Shown: piece after piece, positions 47,903 through 61,743 of the stretch
Position numbering within the stretch: position 1 is the first letter of the stretch
Layout of the letters: every line of letters starts with the position of its first letter
Source: Cunninghamia lanceolata
Taxonomy: Eukaryota > Streptophyta > Pinopsida > Cupressales > Cupressaceae
Length of the DNA: 64,000 nucleotides
Direction of reading: 5' to 3'
Assembly: GCA_027924645.1 (NCBI GenBank)
Contig: BSBN01001362.1
Span: 2,200,501 to 2,264,500 of the forward strand
The notes under the pieces: generated by a model
What the model was told of the DNA's origin: nothing
Seen by the model: only the letters and a program-made list of their open reading frames with translations
Database searches by the model: none
Program-made: the position numbers and the translations under genes

Positions 47903-50900
47903 ATGGCAGATTCACTAAGAACTCCATTTCTGAAGGGTTCTTTAAAGGAGGAGGAGAAGGAAGAGTCATATATTGTAAGATTGGAAGATAAGAGTGAAGA
48001 GAGTATTTCAAATTCTAGAGATTTTTGCACAAGGTATTTAACAGAGTCTAGAAAGTTATGGCAGATTGCAGGCCCTGCTATTTTTACTCGCCTTACAATG
48101 TATGGGACTAACGTCATAACTCAGGCTTTTGTTGGTCACTTGGGTGATTTGGAGCTTGCTGCTGTTTCTATTTCTACAACAGTTATTGTTGGTTTCAACT
48201 TTGGCTTATTGGTTAGTACCGAATTCTTTTTAAAGAAAATGTTTCTTGAATGAATAGTACATCATTCGTCGATCTGGGCCGGTTGTTTTGAAAATTCTTA
48301 GATTGAGAAGACTCAAATGATCTCATTATATTTACTTTCTATTGATACTTTTTTGATCTGGGTTTGTTGTTATCTAACTTCTCATATTGAAATGATATAG
48401 GTTTTAATGATCTTTGGGCCAAAATTGTATATAAGCTCCATCATATCGAATGTTTATGTTTCGAAGATTGTTTTTATGGGCATTCAGTTCTTAAATAAAT
48501 ATATGGTTGTTTGAAAGATTGTTTAGGAGTGTTAAATTTTAAAATAAAATATCCTAAGTTTTGGTTGAAATTCTTGATTTGAGAATCTTGATACAGAAAC
48601 ATTTCAGAATTAGTATACAAGTTGTAGTTGGATTTGTTGTTATCTAAGTTCTCAGATTGAAATGATATAAGTCTTAATGATCTTTGGGCCAAAATGATAT
48701 ATAGGCTCCATCATATTGTATGTTTATGTTTAAGAGATTGTTCTTATGGGCATTCAGTTCTTAAATGAATATATGTTTAGTTTTAGGAGTGTTTAGTTTT
48801 AAAATAAAATTTCCTATGTTTAGGTTGAAATTCTTGATTTGAGATTTTTGATACAGAAACATTTCAGAATTAGTATACAAGTTGTAGTTGGAACAGTTGC
48901 ACAGATGAAACTAGGGGTGGAGATGAGAAAATCAAGAAAATCAAGATTTTCTTCAGTGATGTATATATTTTAGGAAATCTGCAGAATTTAGGTAAGTGAT
49001 TGAGATGTAAGTGTGTTAGCAGACACAAAGTAGTGAAGTCTATTATGAATGAAAGGAGAAGTCACTAGTAATACAAGTTGTTACTGAATGAGGGATAGTG
49101 TATTCCTATCTCTTGAGATCTGTAAGTAAGTGTTCTATGGATGTTCTGTGAGCACTTATTTTAATTGTATAGAGCGTGATCTTGTCTGAGGTCACGGGAA
49201 TACCACTCCGTCAGATTTCAGACGTACTCAGCAAATATCATTGTATATTGTGTAGCGGGTAAAAGATTAGCGAATTGCATGGCTTACAGAAATTTTGTTC
49301 CCTATGTGAATTTGGGTGCGTATATCTAGGAGTTTCACTGGCCAATCTGTGTGAATTAGGTTTGAGTTTTGTAATATTGAGATCTATCATATACCTAAGG
49401 AAGTATGTAGGTTCGTCTATCTACCTGGGAGTTTCACTACCGAAGTTTTGTAATATTGAAATCTGCAATAATCTAAGGATATATTTGGTTGGATAAACTG
49501 GCAGTTTTCCTGTATAATTTGTGCTGAGTTAGTTCTTAGTTTGTACTATAAAATCTACTAGTCAGTGTCTTAGTTCTGTAAGATTGAGATTTGCCATAAA
49601 ACTAAAGGTGTGTTTGGTTGGGTATATCTACCAGGTTTACTGTGCAGTTCATGTTTTAAGTGTAGCTTGTGTAAATTCATTCTTTGTAATATTAGGATCT
49701 TCCTTAAAAAAAGGACCATTTCGGCATTTCTGCTCAATCCGTTTGTAGTCTATATAATTTTAGAGGACAGAACATGAATTAGGAGTGGTGGTGGTGTCCT
49801 CACAGCATCTACAGGCTCTGATTAGTTTTTACAGTAAAATTACCGTTGTGGAAGTGCGGAACTACTTTTATTAACATGTTCCTTAAGATTTATTTAAAAA
49901 TTAACTTGGCTATTGCTGTACATAAGATGCAATCATGTTCTGAGTTTTCTGCTAAGGACGGTCATTGGTCCCTGAGAGAGTGCTGACAGGAGCAGTCTTG
50001 AATAGCTTTTTCTCTGTTGACTCAGGGGTTTCATTTTGTGGAAGAAACTGGAAGGAAAACTATTTAAGCCTTTTTGCCAGTGTCTATCCAGCATACTGTA
50101 TGCAATTTTTATCAAATTAATTATTAATTTGTTAAATGCAATACACAATGCTTTTAATTTTTTAATTAACAATTATTTTGGTACATTGCCATATTGTTGT
50201 ACTTTGCAAAAAATATTCTTATTCTTTCTTGTTGTCCCCATTGTATGAAATCTGATTTCATGATTTCTGTTGCTTCTTTTATGCTAATATAGTTTATATA
50301 AAAATTATAGTTTTTTCTTGCTCTTTGAAGAAGGAAAAAGAACTGATGTTTACACAGTCCATGTAAATGATTTAGCATACTTTTGGAAATAGCCATGTAA
50401 ATATTTTTTGCATCAACATTTTGGGATCACACTTCCTGATCCAGATGAGGAAAAAAGATGAAGGATCACAGAGTATGATCTGAAATGTTGATGCAAAAAA
50501 TACTCATGCGGTTATCTCCAGAATCATACTAAATCAAGAAAAAAGAAGACAAAAATTATATTCATGCCCACAAATGACTGATAGATTGATGGGACTTTAC
50601 AAACAGGGTTAGTTTATAATAGACAAGAGAAATGTTCATTGCATCTTCAATATGCTCTAAAAGGTTAACACATCCAAATAGCTAGCTAGAAGAGTACAAA
50701 CTACCATTTATTATCTGCAGTTGTATCAACAAAGAGCACAACCCTCTATTGATCAGTAGTATCAGAAGCATCAGTCTGACTATCAAGAAATTGGTGGCTG
50801 CCACAGGCCACTGCATTGAGACAGGACAGCTGGTAACATTTTGGATCATATGAATTTGATTAATCCCACTCTTTATTCCGTCCTTGTTTCTTTGAAGGAT

Positions 50901-53900
50901 GGAAAATCTGACTGATTTTGCCTCTTTCATATTGATCCTTCTTATACTTACATTCATCATTGCTGAATAATAACAGTCTTTCCTTTTTAGGAAAGGGTAT
51001 TAAAATAGTAGAAGCCTTGCTGCTCGGCAGACCCCATGTTGATGTTAGTTGTAACATGCCCTCAACATGTGTTGATGTAAGGTCTTTTGAAAAAAAGTAG
51101 TTATATGTTGTATCTGGATACAACAATATCTTGCTTTCAAATTAGGGGCCTTTCAGGTTCGTTGTTTCTAATGATGTAGGACACATCAACAAGTTAAACT
51201 TCATCTGTTTGTTCTATATTCATATAGGATGTCTAGAATATTCCATCTTGACTCTGAGGAACCTATTCATCTCTTTGGGGGAAGAAAAAAGGCTTATCCA
51301 TCCATAAGTATAATTCTGTTCAGTATCTTGTAAACTGTAGTAGATGACTATGAGCTAGTTGCAATGGTTAGCGAACTTCAGAAGACATGCTAAAAAGTTT
51401 GATAAACTTGGAGGTGACAGTTTATCCCTATAAAGAATTTAAAATGGTCACAGGTAAATTTTCTAGGGTTTATAGTTTTGTTTGTCCATCCTCCAAATAA
51501 GACATTATTGATAAAAATGAATTCCCCCATGATCAGCAGAAACATATCCAAACTATAAGATTTCATAAAATAAAAAAATATATTCTCTCCAACAACTCCT
51601 CTAAAATAGAAGCAGCCATTTCCAAAAGTCAGAAGTTAGCAGAGCCATTTAGTTAAGTTTAGAAAAGCAAGCGTACTTATTTTTGTAAAGTTGTTTGTTG
51701 TACTTATGTTTTAATTATCAAAATTCAAAGCTTTTCTCTGATGTAAAAGGTCCCCTTATTGCTACAGAAGTGTTTGATGTCCTTGTCTTCTTAGCAATGA
51801 AATATGGATTTTGCTTTGAGAAGAGTGTTGAAATTTTTTCTGGTTTCATTTTTGTTGTTTGCAGCTGCAAAAGAATTTTGTTGTGTAGACCAATACCTTT
51901 TGAAAAAATCCAACTTTCCGTTGTATAGCTATATGATTGGCACTGTTGTGAACTCCAACACGAATTTGTTGTGAAGCTCAAATTGGCAAACGCAATTTTG
52001 TTGTGTAGCTCAGATTGGCACTAGTGTAAAGCTTCAACACAATGTTGTTTTGTAGCTCAAAGTGGCACTGGTGTAAGCTTCAGAACAGTTACAACCACGT
52101 ATAGGTCTGTCATATCATTCCTAGTTACAAATAATGACAAACATCCCACAAAGAGCACTGATGTTTGAGTACTCCACCACTTTCCATGTCATACAACATC
52201 TATACTCTTCAACATGCATATTCTATAACATTTACTCAACATTCATACTGTATAGTGTATACAATCTACACAAAATTCATACTCTACCATGCACTCTAAA
52301 ACAAAAAGATGACTGTTCTAGAATAAAAACCATAGTTGCATCATTCTTTTTTGATCCGTCAAAGAGGGTAGGGGCCCTCACCCAAAAGTATTGTATATCA
52401 AAAAAAAGTGATTACATGAAGATTTGCTTCCCTGGCTGAACAGGGGACAGCAAGAGCACAGAGAAACCATTCTTATGTGGCTTTACAGACAAAACAACAT
52501 TATATATGATTCATTGATTATTACATTTTCATTTCCATGATTTGCAAAAAGATTACTACAGATCATATTTACACAGACCCTTTGTATTTTCATGCACTTC
52601 CACCCTCGTCGCCATCGAGCTTGATGAAACACTGTTCTTACTTCCCATCTGCACCTTTAGCCATCCCAACCATAGTTACATTATTAAGGCATGTTGTCAG
52701 AAGAAATATTACAGGAACTTTTACAACAAAGAAGTGAGATCTCCTCTAAGCTATCAACGTTAGTTGGCCTAATGGTGAAGATGTCTGTAATCCATAGTGG
52801 AGGTCTCAAATCTGAATCTAGAATGGGTCAGGAGTGTACACCTTTTTGGACAAAAATATAAAGTAACGAGATCTCCTCTAAGCTATCAACGTTAGTTGGC
52901 CTAATGGTGAAGATGTATGTAATCCATAGTGGAGGTCTCAAATCTGAATCTAGAACGGGTTAGGGTTGTACACCTTTTTGGACAAAAATATAAAGTAGAA
53001 GGAAGAAAAACAAAACAAAAAACATTTCCCTTATGGGGTTCTCATACTCCAAGGTGGTGTGCAGCATGACAGTGGCCTAAAAAGCTTCCTTTACCTTTTT
53101 ACCTATAAAAAAAACATCTATGTTTTGAGACCAAAGACAGACTGAAATCAACGTGTACAGCTTGGTGAAAATGATATTCTTATATACAATGAAACAGACT
53201 ATCTTAAGATTTCTCCTGGCAGAGAACGGAGTTGTTGCAAAGATCCTGCTATGACCATTACTAATAACATGATTAATACATATGAAATACTCTTATCATG
53301 ATCAAAGTGACCCAGATTCGACATACACAAGCTAAGCTACTTTAACAATATAAATGACCAAACACCATTAAAGTAGGGAAAGTAGAGTCAAAAGAACTAT
53401 GCCAGACTAGACATAGATTAATAGTTGTAGTCACACTTGGCAGTGGGGTGGCAGTGGGCAGTGGGGTGGCAGTGGGGTATTTAGCTCATTGAGCCAGCTT
53501 CAATCACATTATACTGATTCATACCGGTTTTCCTTTTGCTTACGACCATGAGAAAAGACTGGCCACATGATCTAGTGTTTATTGTGTGTCACAGAATTAA
53601 TAAGATTTCAATTTTGACATCATATAAAAAAGATCAATTAGTTTTATGGTATTGACATTACAGCTAGGAACCATGGAATTTTTCTCTACCAAGTTATTAA
53701 TTTAATTAAATGTTATTAGTGTCACATAATTTTTTATTATGTGCTTCTGAGATCACCATGGGAGAATATTTAAATCTTGACTTTATGATTCCTACGTCTG
53801 GACCCATCTTACAAACTGCAGTAATTATTATAAACTGCAAATGGATCCGTTAGAAAACTTGAGATACTTAGTCAAATTGAATTGTCCTACAGCTAGGTAT

Positions 53901-55908
53901 GGGTAGTGCCTTGGAAACATTATGTGGACAAGCTTTTGGGGCTAGAAAGTATCACATGATGGGAGTGTATCTGCAGCGCTCATGGCTTGTGCTTTTCATG
54001 GTTTCACTCCTCCTGCTACCAATGTATTTTTTTGCAACCCCTCTTTTGAAATTGATGGGGCAGAGTGATGAAATAGCTGAACTATCCGGCACACTCTCTA
54101 TCTGGTTCATTCCTCAGCACATCGGATTTGCTTTCTCTCTTCCACTTCAGAGATATCTGCAATCACAGCTTAAAAATGCAGTTATTGCATGGCTCTCTGG
54201 AGCAGCCTTTGTTATCCATCTATTTTTAAGCTGGCTCATAATTTCACAGCTGGAAATGGGGATTGTGGGAGCTGCAATAACATTGAACTTGTCTTTATGG
54301 CTGCCTCTCATTGGCCAATTTCTCTATGTCATCTATGGGGGCTGTCCGCTCACTTGGAGAGGATTTTCCCGAGAGGCATTCGTGGACCTCTGGCCTTTCA
54401 TCAAGCTGTCTGTGGCTTCAGGAGTAATGCTAGTGTAAGTATCATCCACTTGCTTTTTGGTGTGGCTTTATATTTATGACTAAATGACACAAGTTCAAGT
54501 TCAAGTTCTGCCTGGTCAAGATTGGCAGCCTACCTTTTGCTAAACTCTGTGCAATTTCTGTGCTTTTTATGAACAGTTTGGAGATATGGTATTACAGAGT
54601 ATTAATTCTCCTGACCGGGCACCTCAAAAATGCCCAGGTTGCGGTGGATTCACTTGCCATCTGGTATACAGTCTTATATCCCCACCCATTTTACAAGCAA
54701 TAATGTTGCATATTTTTGAGGCCATATGCTGACTTTTTTCTGTGTTTCTCTTTTAGCATGAACATCAATGGAGTTGAGGTGATGATACCGCTGGGATTTC
54801 TAGCTGCCACTGGGTATGCTACTATTTCTATAAAATTTACACAGCAACCAATAAGAACGATTTTTTAATTATGCTAATGATTAACCACTTTTTATTGGCA
54901 GGGTGAGGGTTGCGAATGAGCTTGGAAGTGGAAATGGAAAAGGTGCAAAATTTGCAGTGATTGTGGCAGTAACAACCTCCATGGCGATTGGTCTTTTCTT
55001 TTGGGTTCTCATTCTGGCACTTCGCAATGACTTTGCTCTGATTTTCACACAGAGTTCAATCATTATTGAGGCAGTATCCAAATTGGCATACTTGCTGGCA
55101 TTCACTATTCTCTTGAACAGTGTGCAACCAGTTCTCTCAGGTTATAATTTTTTTTCCTTTTTAGTTGTTCTGATCTTATGAAAACACAAATCCTTGATTT
55201 TCGAAAGAATCTTGTACATTGTTCACTGTCACTGACAGTTCTATATGATGCATTTGTGCTTGCAGGTGTAGCCATTGGATCAGGATGGCAGTCAATTGTT
55301 GCTTATGTAAATATTGCTTGCTATTATGTCATTGGTGTTCCATTTGGTGTGATTCTTGGTTGGGTGTTTCACCTCAAAGTTTTGGTAAGTGACTATCCCC
55401 ACTTCAAAAATATTAACATTGTTGTGTTAAGGGTTTAAACTTAGGAATATGAATTTAGATAACTGTGGAATTGATAAACTTTATGGCCCAAAATTTATAC
55501 TGTCATTTTAGTTCTCTCATATTCTTCCATTTCATGTTATAGAAAGCTGCTTTGACTAACATATACATACAACTTAACTCACCCATATGGATATCCATCA
55601 TTGTGGCATTAACTGTTCGTGGTCATATGAGAATTTGCAGGGGATATGGGCTGGAATGATAAGTGGGACAGCTGTCCAGACGCTTGTTTTAATTATAATT
55701 ACATGCCGCTGTGATTGGGACAGAGAAGTAAGTACATAATGCAATTTCATTAGAAGAATATTTATTAGAGAACTGAAAAACAATGAATGTAATTTATGTC
55801 TTCTATTATCTAACTTAGTTTTATTTGTATGGTTGGCAGGCTGCTAAAGCAATAGATCGTGTAAACACATGGTCTTCTGTTGCTCCTCCCAAGACTCTTC
55901 TGAAATAG
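47903..55908 (+). CDS. MATE family transporter (DETOXIFICATION protein), eight exons, intact
   Basis: Exons by GT-AG reading: 47903-48211, 53893-54434, 54577-54663, 54757-54813, 54902-55140, 55266-55384, 55641-55727 and 55840-55908 (TAG). The joined frame is 1509 nt, 502 aa, the usual MATE length, with no stop or frameshift. An acidic cytosolic N-terminus of about 50 residues precedes repeated hydrophobic segments, consistent with the family's 12 membrane helices. Signature blocks are LGMGSALETLCGQAFGA (104-120, spanning the exon 1/2 junction region), PLQRYLQSQ and TGVRVANELGSGNGKGAK (332-348). MATE proteins export or sequester organic cations, flavonoids or other metabolites using a H+ or Na+ gradient, at the plasma membrane or tonoplast. 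The motifs look closest to the plant DTX27-33 subgroup, but substrate and membrane cannot be read from sequence. The start ATG has a favourable ACAATGG context. Confidence 0.92.
48363..48892. repeat. Tandem duplication, about 270 bp unit, in MATE intron 1
   Basis: Both copies begin TTTGTTGTTATCTAA (48363 and 48633) and end near AGTATACAAGTTGTAGTTGG. They share GATCTTTGGGCCAAAAT and GGGCATTCAGTTCTTAAAT, with about 10% differences. Confidence 0.8.
49300..49680. repeat. Diverged tandem repeats in MATE intron 1
   Basis: TTTTGTAATATTGAGATCT-like blocks recur near 49366, 49444 and 49576, each followed by CTAAGG/CTAAAGG and a TGGTTGG- or ATCTACC-type segment. These are old and degenerate. Confidence 0.45.
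50402..50502. mobile_element. Small foldback (MITE-like) element in MATE intron 1
   Basis: The left arm TATTTTTTGCATCAACATTT and the right arm are near-perfect inverted copies. Weaker pairing continues through GGATCACAC/GATCATACTC-type sequence, leaving a short loop near 50445-50462. The RNA would form a hairpin with arms of about 35-40 bp. Confidence 0.6.
51919..52085. repeat. Three copies of an about 55 bp GTTGTGTAGCTCA repeat in MATE intron 1
   Basis: TTGTTGTGAAGCTCAAATTG, TTGTTGTGTAGCTCAGATTG and TTGTTTTGTAGCTCAAAGTG occur in order, followed by GGCACTGGTGTAAGCTTCA-like sequence. Confidence 0.65.
52736..52999. repeat. 132 bp tandem duplication with tRNA-like boxes (possible SINE) in MATE intron 1
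   Basis: The units at 52736-52867 and 52868-52999 are nearly identical (about five changes). Each holds TAGTTGGCCTAATGG, similar to a pol III A box, and GGTCTCAAATCTG about 40 bp on, similar to a B box. This layout suggests a tRNA-derived SINE head that was then duplicated. No clear poly(A) tail or target duplication was found, so the SINE call is tentative. Confidence 0.5.
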
Positions 55909-58900
55909 TTGCATGTTACTAATATTTAAGGCTGCTGATCGGGACTGTAAACTATCTACTGATTTATATTTTAAGAGGCCTGCTATTGCAGAATTGTTTT
56001 ATTTCATTATTGGTGAAAGTGAGTTCAACTGGAACTCAAAAGAAAAAAAAATCAGTTGGAAATTCGAAGTAGCCATTCCAGCTGGGGTTTTAGGAGAACA
56101 TCTGAGCTAGCAGTTTGATAAGAGTTATCTGAGTCGCAAACTCATCTCTATATTCTTTGAGACCTTATTGTTTGTGGGAGTTTGGGACATACTTCTCTCC
56201 TAGAAGCTGGTAATTGTTACTCTTGTCTGTTCTATTGTTGTGGGTACTTCGGTAATTGTATCCGACTAAATCGGTAAAACGAATTGTAATATTAATGAAA
56301 TGAAGCTTTTCTTGCAATTTTAGAGTCCAATTTCCTGAGGAAAAAGAATGGTATCTCGACTGAAGGGGATTTTATACCGTTCCAATTTCCATTTCTTTGA
56401 TGATACCCTTTAAAATACCTGCATGTGAAATCCTTTATATCTTATGACTCTATTGTGCCTAACTTTTAACAAATATATCTTTACATGATATCAGCATGTT
56501 CGGAAGAGTCATATGATGGCATCGTGTAGTTTTTCAAATAAATATTTTTGCTATGCACATTGCAAAGTGAGCAAAGTGATCCAAATGATCCATATACAAG
56601 CAATGGGACCAAGTATCCATCAATAGTCCAGTGTGGACTTTAACACCAAATAATTGCAAGTATGCATTTATTTATCTCGACCCCCCCTAACTTTTTAGGG
56701 CTTGCAAGGATCAAAGAGTTGGTGATAGTCAATCCTCTAATTGAAGAAACAGTTTTGGTTATAATTAATGGTCCTAATAAGTGTTAAAAGGCCATTATTT
56801 TCATGAACATATAATAAAACAAGTATAATTAAATCCATTAAAAAAATTATATCATAAGATTAAATTATAAGAATTACAATGCATTCATCTTTTGATACAA
56901 TAAGGATGTGTGATAAGTGGCGACTTACCCTAATTACATTGCTTTGAATCTCAACATAAAATATTCCCAATGTGGTCAATAATTCTTTCTTTGATCTTGG
57001 TCTACATGTCCTTGAAGACCTCCTACCAAGTTGAAGACCTCCTACCAAGAGGGGAGAGGGGAGGGAGTAAGGTGAGTCCAATCATTGATGAATCCCACTC
57101 TGTGTCATCCAAGCAACAAAGATTGTAGTGGCTAAGTAGCCCATGGTTCACATCAGGTTAGGTATATCAATATATCATACATAGAGGATTTCACACAATA
57201 TTATTTTAAGTTCGTATTCTATTAACATAGTTCTTTAAGTTCCTTATGTTCATTAAGGTTGATGAGTTCATTAAGATTATCTTCCTTAAGTCTCCTAACC
57301 CTTTCTCAAGGTTCAACCTAACCTAATTGACTATAGCTATTGTAATACATCATAATGACAATTGACAACAAATTTGTTGAAATCCTAACATTACATTGCT
57401 AGGCTTGGCTCTACACTTATCGACACCTAATATTGACCATAGAGCACTTCCTACATTGGAAGGTTCATGGAATTTATTCTCTAGGGGTTGGGTCATGGGA
57501 TTTTCACAATTCATTGTAAATCTAGGAAAGGGTAGGGAAAACATGATTTTATAATGCCTATGCTTTGTCACTTCCTTACCTTGTTCCTTGTTCCTTGTTC
57601 CTCATTCTGTTGTAGAGAGTTTAGGTGTCTAACATACATTCCATTTACCTCAAATTTTAAAGATTACTTTTTTTATGTATGAGTTCTACATGGTATATTG
57701 ACCCTCTACATTCATTCCTTCAAGAGTTTGATCTTGAGAGATATTTAGTCCATCCCTATTATTTTCATTTTCACTTAAATAAACTATAGGGTGTGTCGGC
57801 CTTTTCTACCTTATTCTAGACTAATATATTTACGTGTTTCAAATCTAAATCCTACAATTTTCATTGGAGTAATAAAAATTAATTAATTCCATCACACAAA
57901 CATGCATCTTATGCTACCAAATAAATCTAAAACAATAATCAAATTGTAATATAAATCTAAAATAATAATCAAATTCCTATTTTACATTGCGTGCTATTTA
58001 TTTTAATCTAGAACAATGATCAATTTTTTTTCTTCATTACAAACTATCTACTTCAAACTAACTCAAATAATTCATTCGTAGGATGGATGCTATTCATCTA
58101 ATTCAAAATAATAACCTAAATCATATTCTTCTAATATATTAAGAATCTAACAAATAATAAATTCAAAACAAAAATACTAGCAGTTGTCCATAGGCTATTA
58201 GTAATGGAAGCAATAAATTGTGGAATAAAATATAGAAAAAAAAATTCATACTTATATTGCATGATGAGACAATGAGAATAGGTTTTGTTTTTTTGTAATG
58301 TACAATAAGCATTTTTAATTTACATTTACACTATATGGTATTTACAATAAATTTTCCTTGTATGAATAGGAGTAATATAATGTTTATAGTAGTAGGAATT
58401 TGGGTTTTCATCGCTAACATAGGCATTCTCTTATATTATAGTATTTAGGGTAGTATCAAATGCATGTGTATTGAAGGATGAAACATTAGTATGGTGTTGT
58501 AGATGAGTACATAAGGTAGAGCTATTTTCACATTTTTAATGCAGTAAAAGCCATTTGAAGTTGTAGTGAGTTCTTATGGTTGTATGACAAAGTATGCAGA
58601 TTATATCAATAAAAGAAACACAATTGTTGGTGTTAGTAACCGCATCAAGCACAAAAGAATGCAAAGAATATGGATCATTTAGTTTTTTCTTCAAAAAGAC
58701 ATTTTAAATATTACCAACTACTTAATTGCTAACCTTACGTATTGATTATCTTATAATACTAAATGCTATAGCTAATACAATCTCCTAGAGCTCATCTTAA
58801 GCCAAACAATTATAATTGCATAAATAATAAGAAATAAGAGATCGACTACACAATCACTCAAGTTAATTTTCTAGGATATTTTCTTGTTCATGAAAGATTT

Positions 58901-60945
58901 GGAGACTTAACATTGAAGAGCTAATTCAAATTTGAAGAGAACAACTCAACAAGGGGAACACTTAAGAAAAAAATAAATGAAATTACAGATATGAAACAAC
59001 GGCAATTAGTTCCCAGTTGTCGCTGCTCTTTAAAAAATAATGGATTTGTTATTTGTTCAAGTTCTAAAGAAGGAAAAGCACGTAGCTAGACCACGTAGCA
59101 CAAAATTAACCAATATCATCATGGGCTTGAAGTGGATAGACTCCTAGGATGCTCTAATTTGTTTCCATATTTTTTTAAAACTTGTGTAGATTGAAAAAAT
59201 GTCATGTAGTTGTATGGAGTGTGATTGGCATGTACTCCCACTTTCAAGTGCTTAAAAGTGGAAGGAGATTCTCTTTTCATTATTAATGGCCTGAAACATG
59301 AGCTTAGTTATGTAATTCCACGATGGCTAGGTAAAGGTAAAATTTGAAAATAATTATTGAAAGGAAGGTTATGCATGTAGCCACATTTTCTACTTGAAAC
59401 TGAAAAATACTTTGAATAAACAAATTCTAGTTCAATATTATACAAATATAAGGATATGATTGCCCATACACTCCTTGCACACTATACACAATTTCAAAGT
59501 AAAAGCATAGTGGGCCTTCAATGGACTCTTTAAGTTTTCACCACTGACCCACAAGATCATCTGGAACTCCAAATATAACCAATCATTTAACCTGGCATGG
59601 TAAAGGAAATGCCCTAAGTGAGGATATAATCCTAGTCAATCAATGAAACTTATAATGTCAATATTTCCTCTTTCACAATTCCCTGAATCTACTTGCTATA
59701 AGATGTAATTCTTGTAGTGCTCTTGGAAAATGGTGTATATCACTTGCTGGTGAACATCTTCACATTTGAGCCTGAACTTCTTGTCTTATTTAATTTAGAT
59801 TAGTATTATTTAGTGCTTTGAGAATAAAACTTTGTGTCTCTAATTTCATGCATATATTTATTTTTATGAACTTATGCCTTGTGCAAATTTACATTTTATC
59901 TGACTGGGATTCTAATAAAGTCAACCTAGGCAAGGGGCCTGATTTTTCCGATTTCATAATTTTGTGCTTTTGGAGTGCTTTGTTTGATGTGATAATTTAT
60001 TTTGTGCTTCTGTGTAGCTTACTTTAATGATGCACAAAGTCAAGCAACTAAGGATGTGGTGCAGTCACGGTTAGAAGGGTCCACAAAGTGAACTATCCAA
60101 GTCGTGCAGCTAGAGTAAACACAACAGAAACAACTCAAAGATATAAAGCAAATGTAGATTTAGTCATTTAGTATATCATAGAATTCAAATATAGATTGGC
60201 CGGCAACATGCGGGCTTACAATTAGGGCTCATAAACCTGCTTATAGAATATCAGAATAGGCACAAGATATAGCTTTGAAACTCCTTCACAAGAATTCAAA
60301 CTATCAACTATCTCTGTGAATTTCACTACTTTTCTAGGCATCTATTACATCAATGTATATCATCTCCGAAACATAAGATTCCTCCACGTCAGCCAAGGAA
60401 GATCACAAACTCCAATGAAAAGATGTAATTGGCGTACACGGATAGGTCAGACCTATTTGAATAGAACTCCTTCACGAATGAATAAAATTGCATGTGGATC
60501 TCAAGGAAGGTTGGCCACAAACCAAACACTATTGAATGATCTATAATTTATCTTCGTAGGTCAAGAAATGCTCCACAATTCTTCTCCTTCAGTTGATTAT
60601 CTGAGACTGTTAGGATGATCTGTTCTGAGAAAATAGTCGATCTTCTGATAGTAATATCTTATCGGTACATGATCCAAATGATCTAAAAATTGGATATGAT
60701 GTGCCTGAATGTGCCTAGATGCTAAGTCTAGCTCTGCAAGATCTGAAATGCAACTATAGTAGAATGTGGACCAAAATATAGAAACTACTACTGACTAAAC
60801 TACCTGAACTGAACTAGAAAATGAAAAGAAACAAAATGAAATGCAAACAAACTGAAATGCAAATATTTTTGGTTAATGCAAGATTGCTCTTGAACCAAGG
60901 ATGCTCCTACATCAGACATCCAGGGTTATTGACAAAGTGAGTCCC
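55909..60945. other. MATE 3' UTR then intergenic DNA; no supported gene
   Basis: The transcript probably ends near 56290-56320, where AATATTAATGAAATGAAGC resembles plant near-upstream poly(A) elements. The rest is AT-rich, with no domain recognised on either strand. About 60050-60930 may include the 3' LTR of the chromovirus fragment that follows, since it lies directly downstream of its stop on the minus strand, but LTR ends could not be defined. Confidence 0.45.
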
Positions 60946-61743
60946 TCACTTTGTTGGGGCTAGAGGAAAACCAAGACGGTCCACCTCAGGTTGAGAAATC
61001 CAAAATGAGTCTTCTTCTAGTTTGCCTTTCCACTTCACAAGATATTCTTTGTATTGTCTTCCTCTAGTGTTACGTCCAACTTTGCTATCCAAAATGTCTT
61101 CAATCTACTCTGGTGCTCGTGGTAACTGCTTCTTCAAGTCTTCCTCAATGTTGTCACTAAACTCTGCTTCATGATATTGATATATGTCTACAATGTTGAA
61201 AATAGGTGATATGCCCAATGTCTCTGGTAACTCCACTTCATATGTATTTCCTAAATCAAACTTTCTGAGTATCCTACAAGGTCCAAACTTCTTCATCTTC
61301 AACTTGTTATATTTCCCAACAGGAAATCTTTCTTTTCTTAAGTACACCATCACTTCATCTCCAACTACAAATTCTTTGTGTCTTATCTTCTCATATGCTT
61401 GTTCTTTATACTTAATGTTCATCTCCTCCAAATGCTTCTTCACCTGATTATGCACTATCTCCATGTGTCCTGCAAATTCTTTTGCTTCTGCACTTCTCTT
61501 TCCTTCCATACTGATATCTCTCAACTCTGCAACTCCTCTAGGGTTTACTCTGGTAACAATCTCAAAAGGTGTTCTTCCAATACTCCCATTCACTAAATTA
61601 TTATATACAAACTCTGCTTGTGAAAGAATCAAATCCCAACTTCCTGCCTCCTCTCCAACCAAACATTTCAACAAGTTTCCCAAACTCCTATTCACTACCT
61701 CTGTCTGTCCATCAGTCTATGGATGTGTTAAGGGAAAATTGAA
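60946..61743 (-). pseudogene. Ty3/gypsy chromovirus fragment: integrase C-terminus and chromodomain
   Basis: The minus-strand frame shows TDGQTEVVNRSLGNLLKCLV (end of the integrase core), FEIVTRVNPRG, a GDEVMVYLRKERFP integrase C-terminal block, and then, past a TAG at 61105-61107, a chromodomain (YKEYLVKWKGKLEEDSFWI) ending at TGA 60946-60948. A second TAG lies at 61717-61719 in the HP-TDGQ motif. Both stops replace likely CAG codons, and no frameshift is seen. Upstream sequence (protease, reverse transcriptase) is missing beyond 61743, so the element is truncated. Chromodomains of this class target insertion to modified histones in heterochromatin. Confidence 0.85.

Larger units (their letters stand above)
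48212..53892 (+). other. MATE gene intron 1 (5681 bp), rich in tandem duplications
   Basis: The donor GTTAGT follows TTATTG, and the acceptor CCTACAG precedes CTAGGTATGG, so the junction gives GLL|LGMG in phase 0. The intron makes up about 70% of the gene span. It holds several local duplications and a foldback element (listed separately) but no recognisable foreign gene. Long introns of this kind are typical of conifers. Confidence 0.85.

Noticed and set aside
54189..54479. An alternative 96-codon ORF overlapping MATE exon 2
   Set aside because: It is out of frame with the conserved MATE protein and runs into intron 2.
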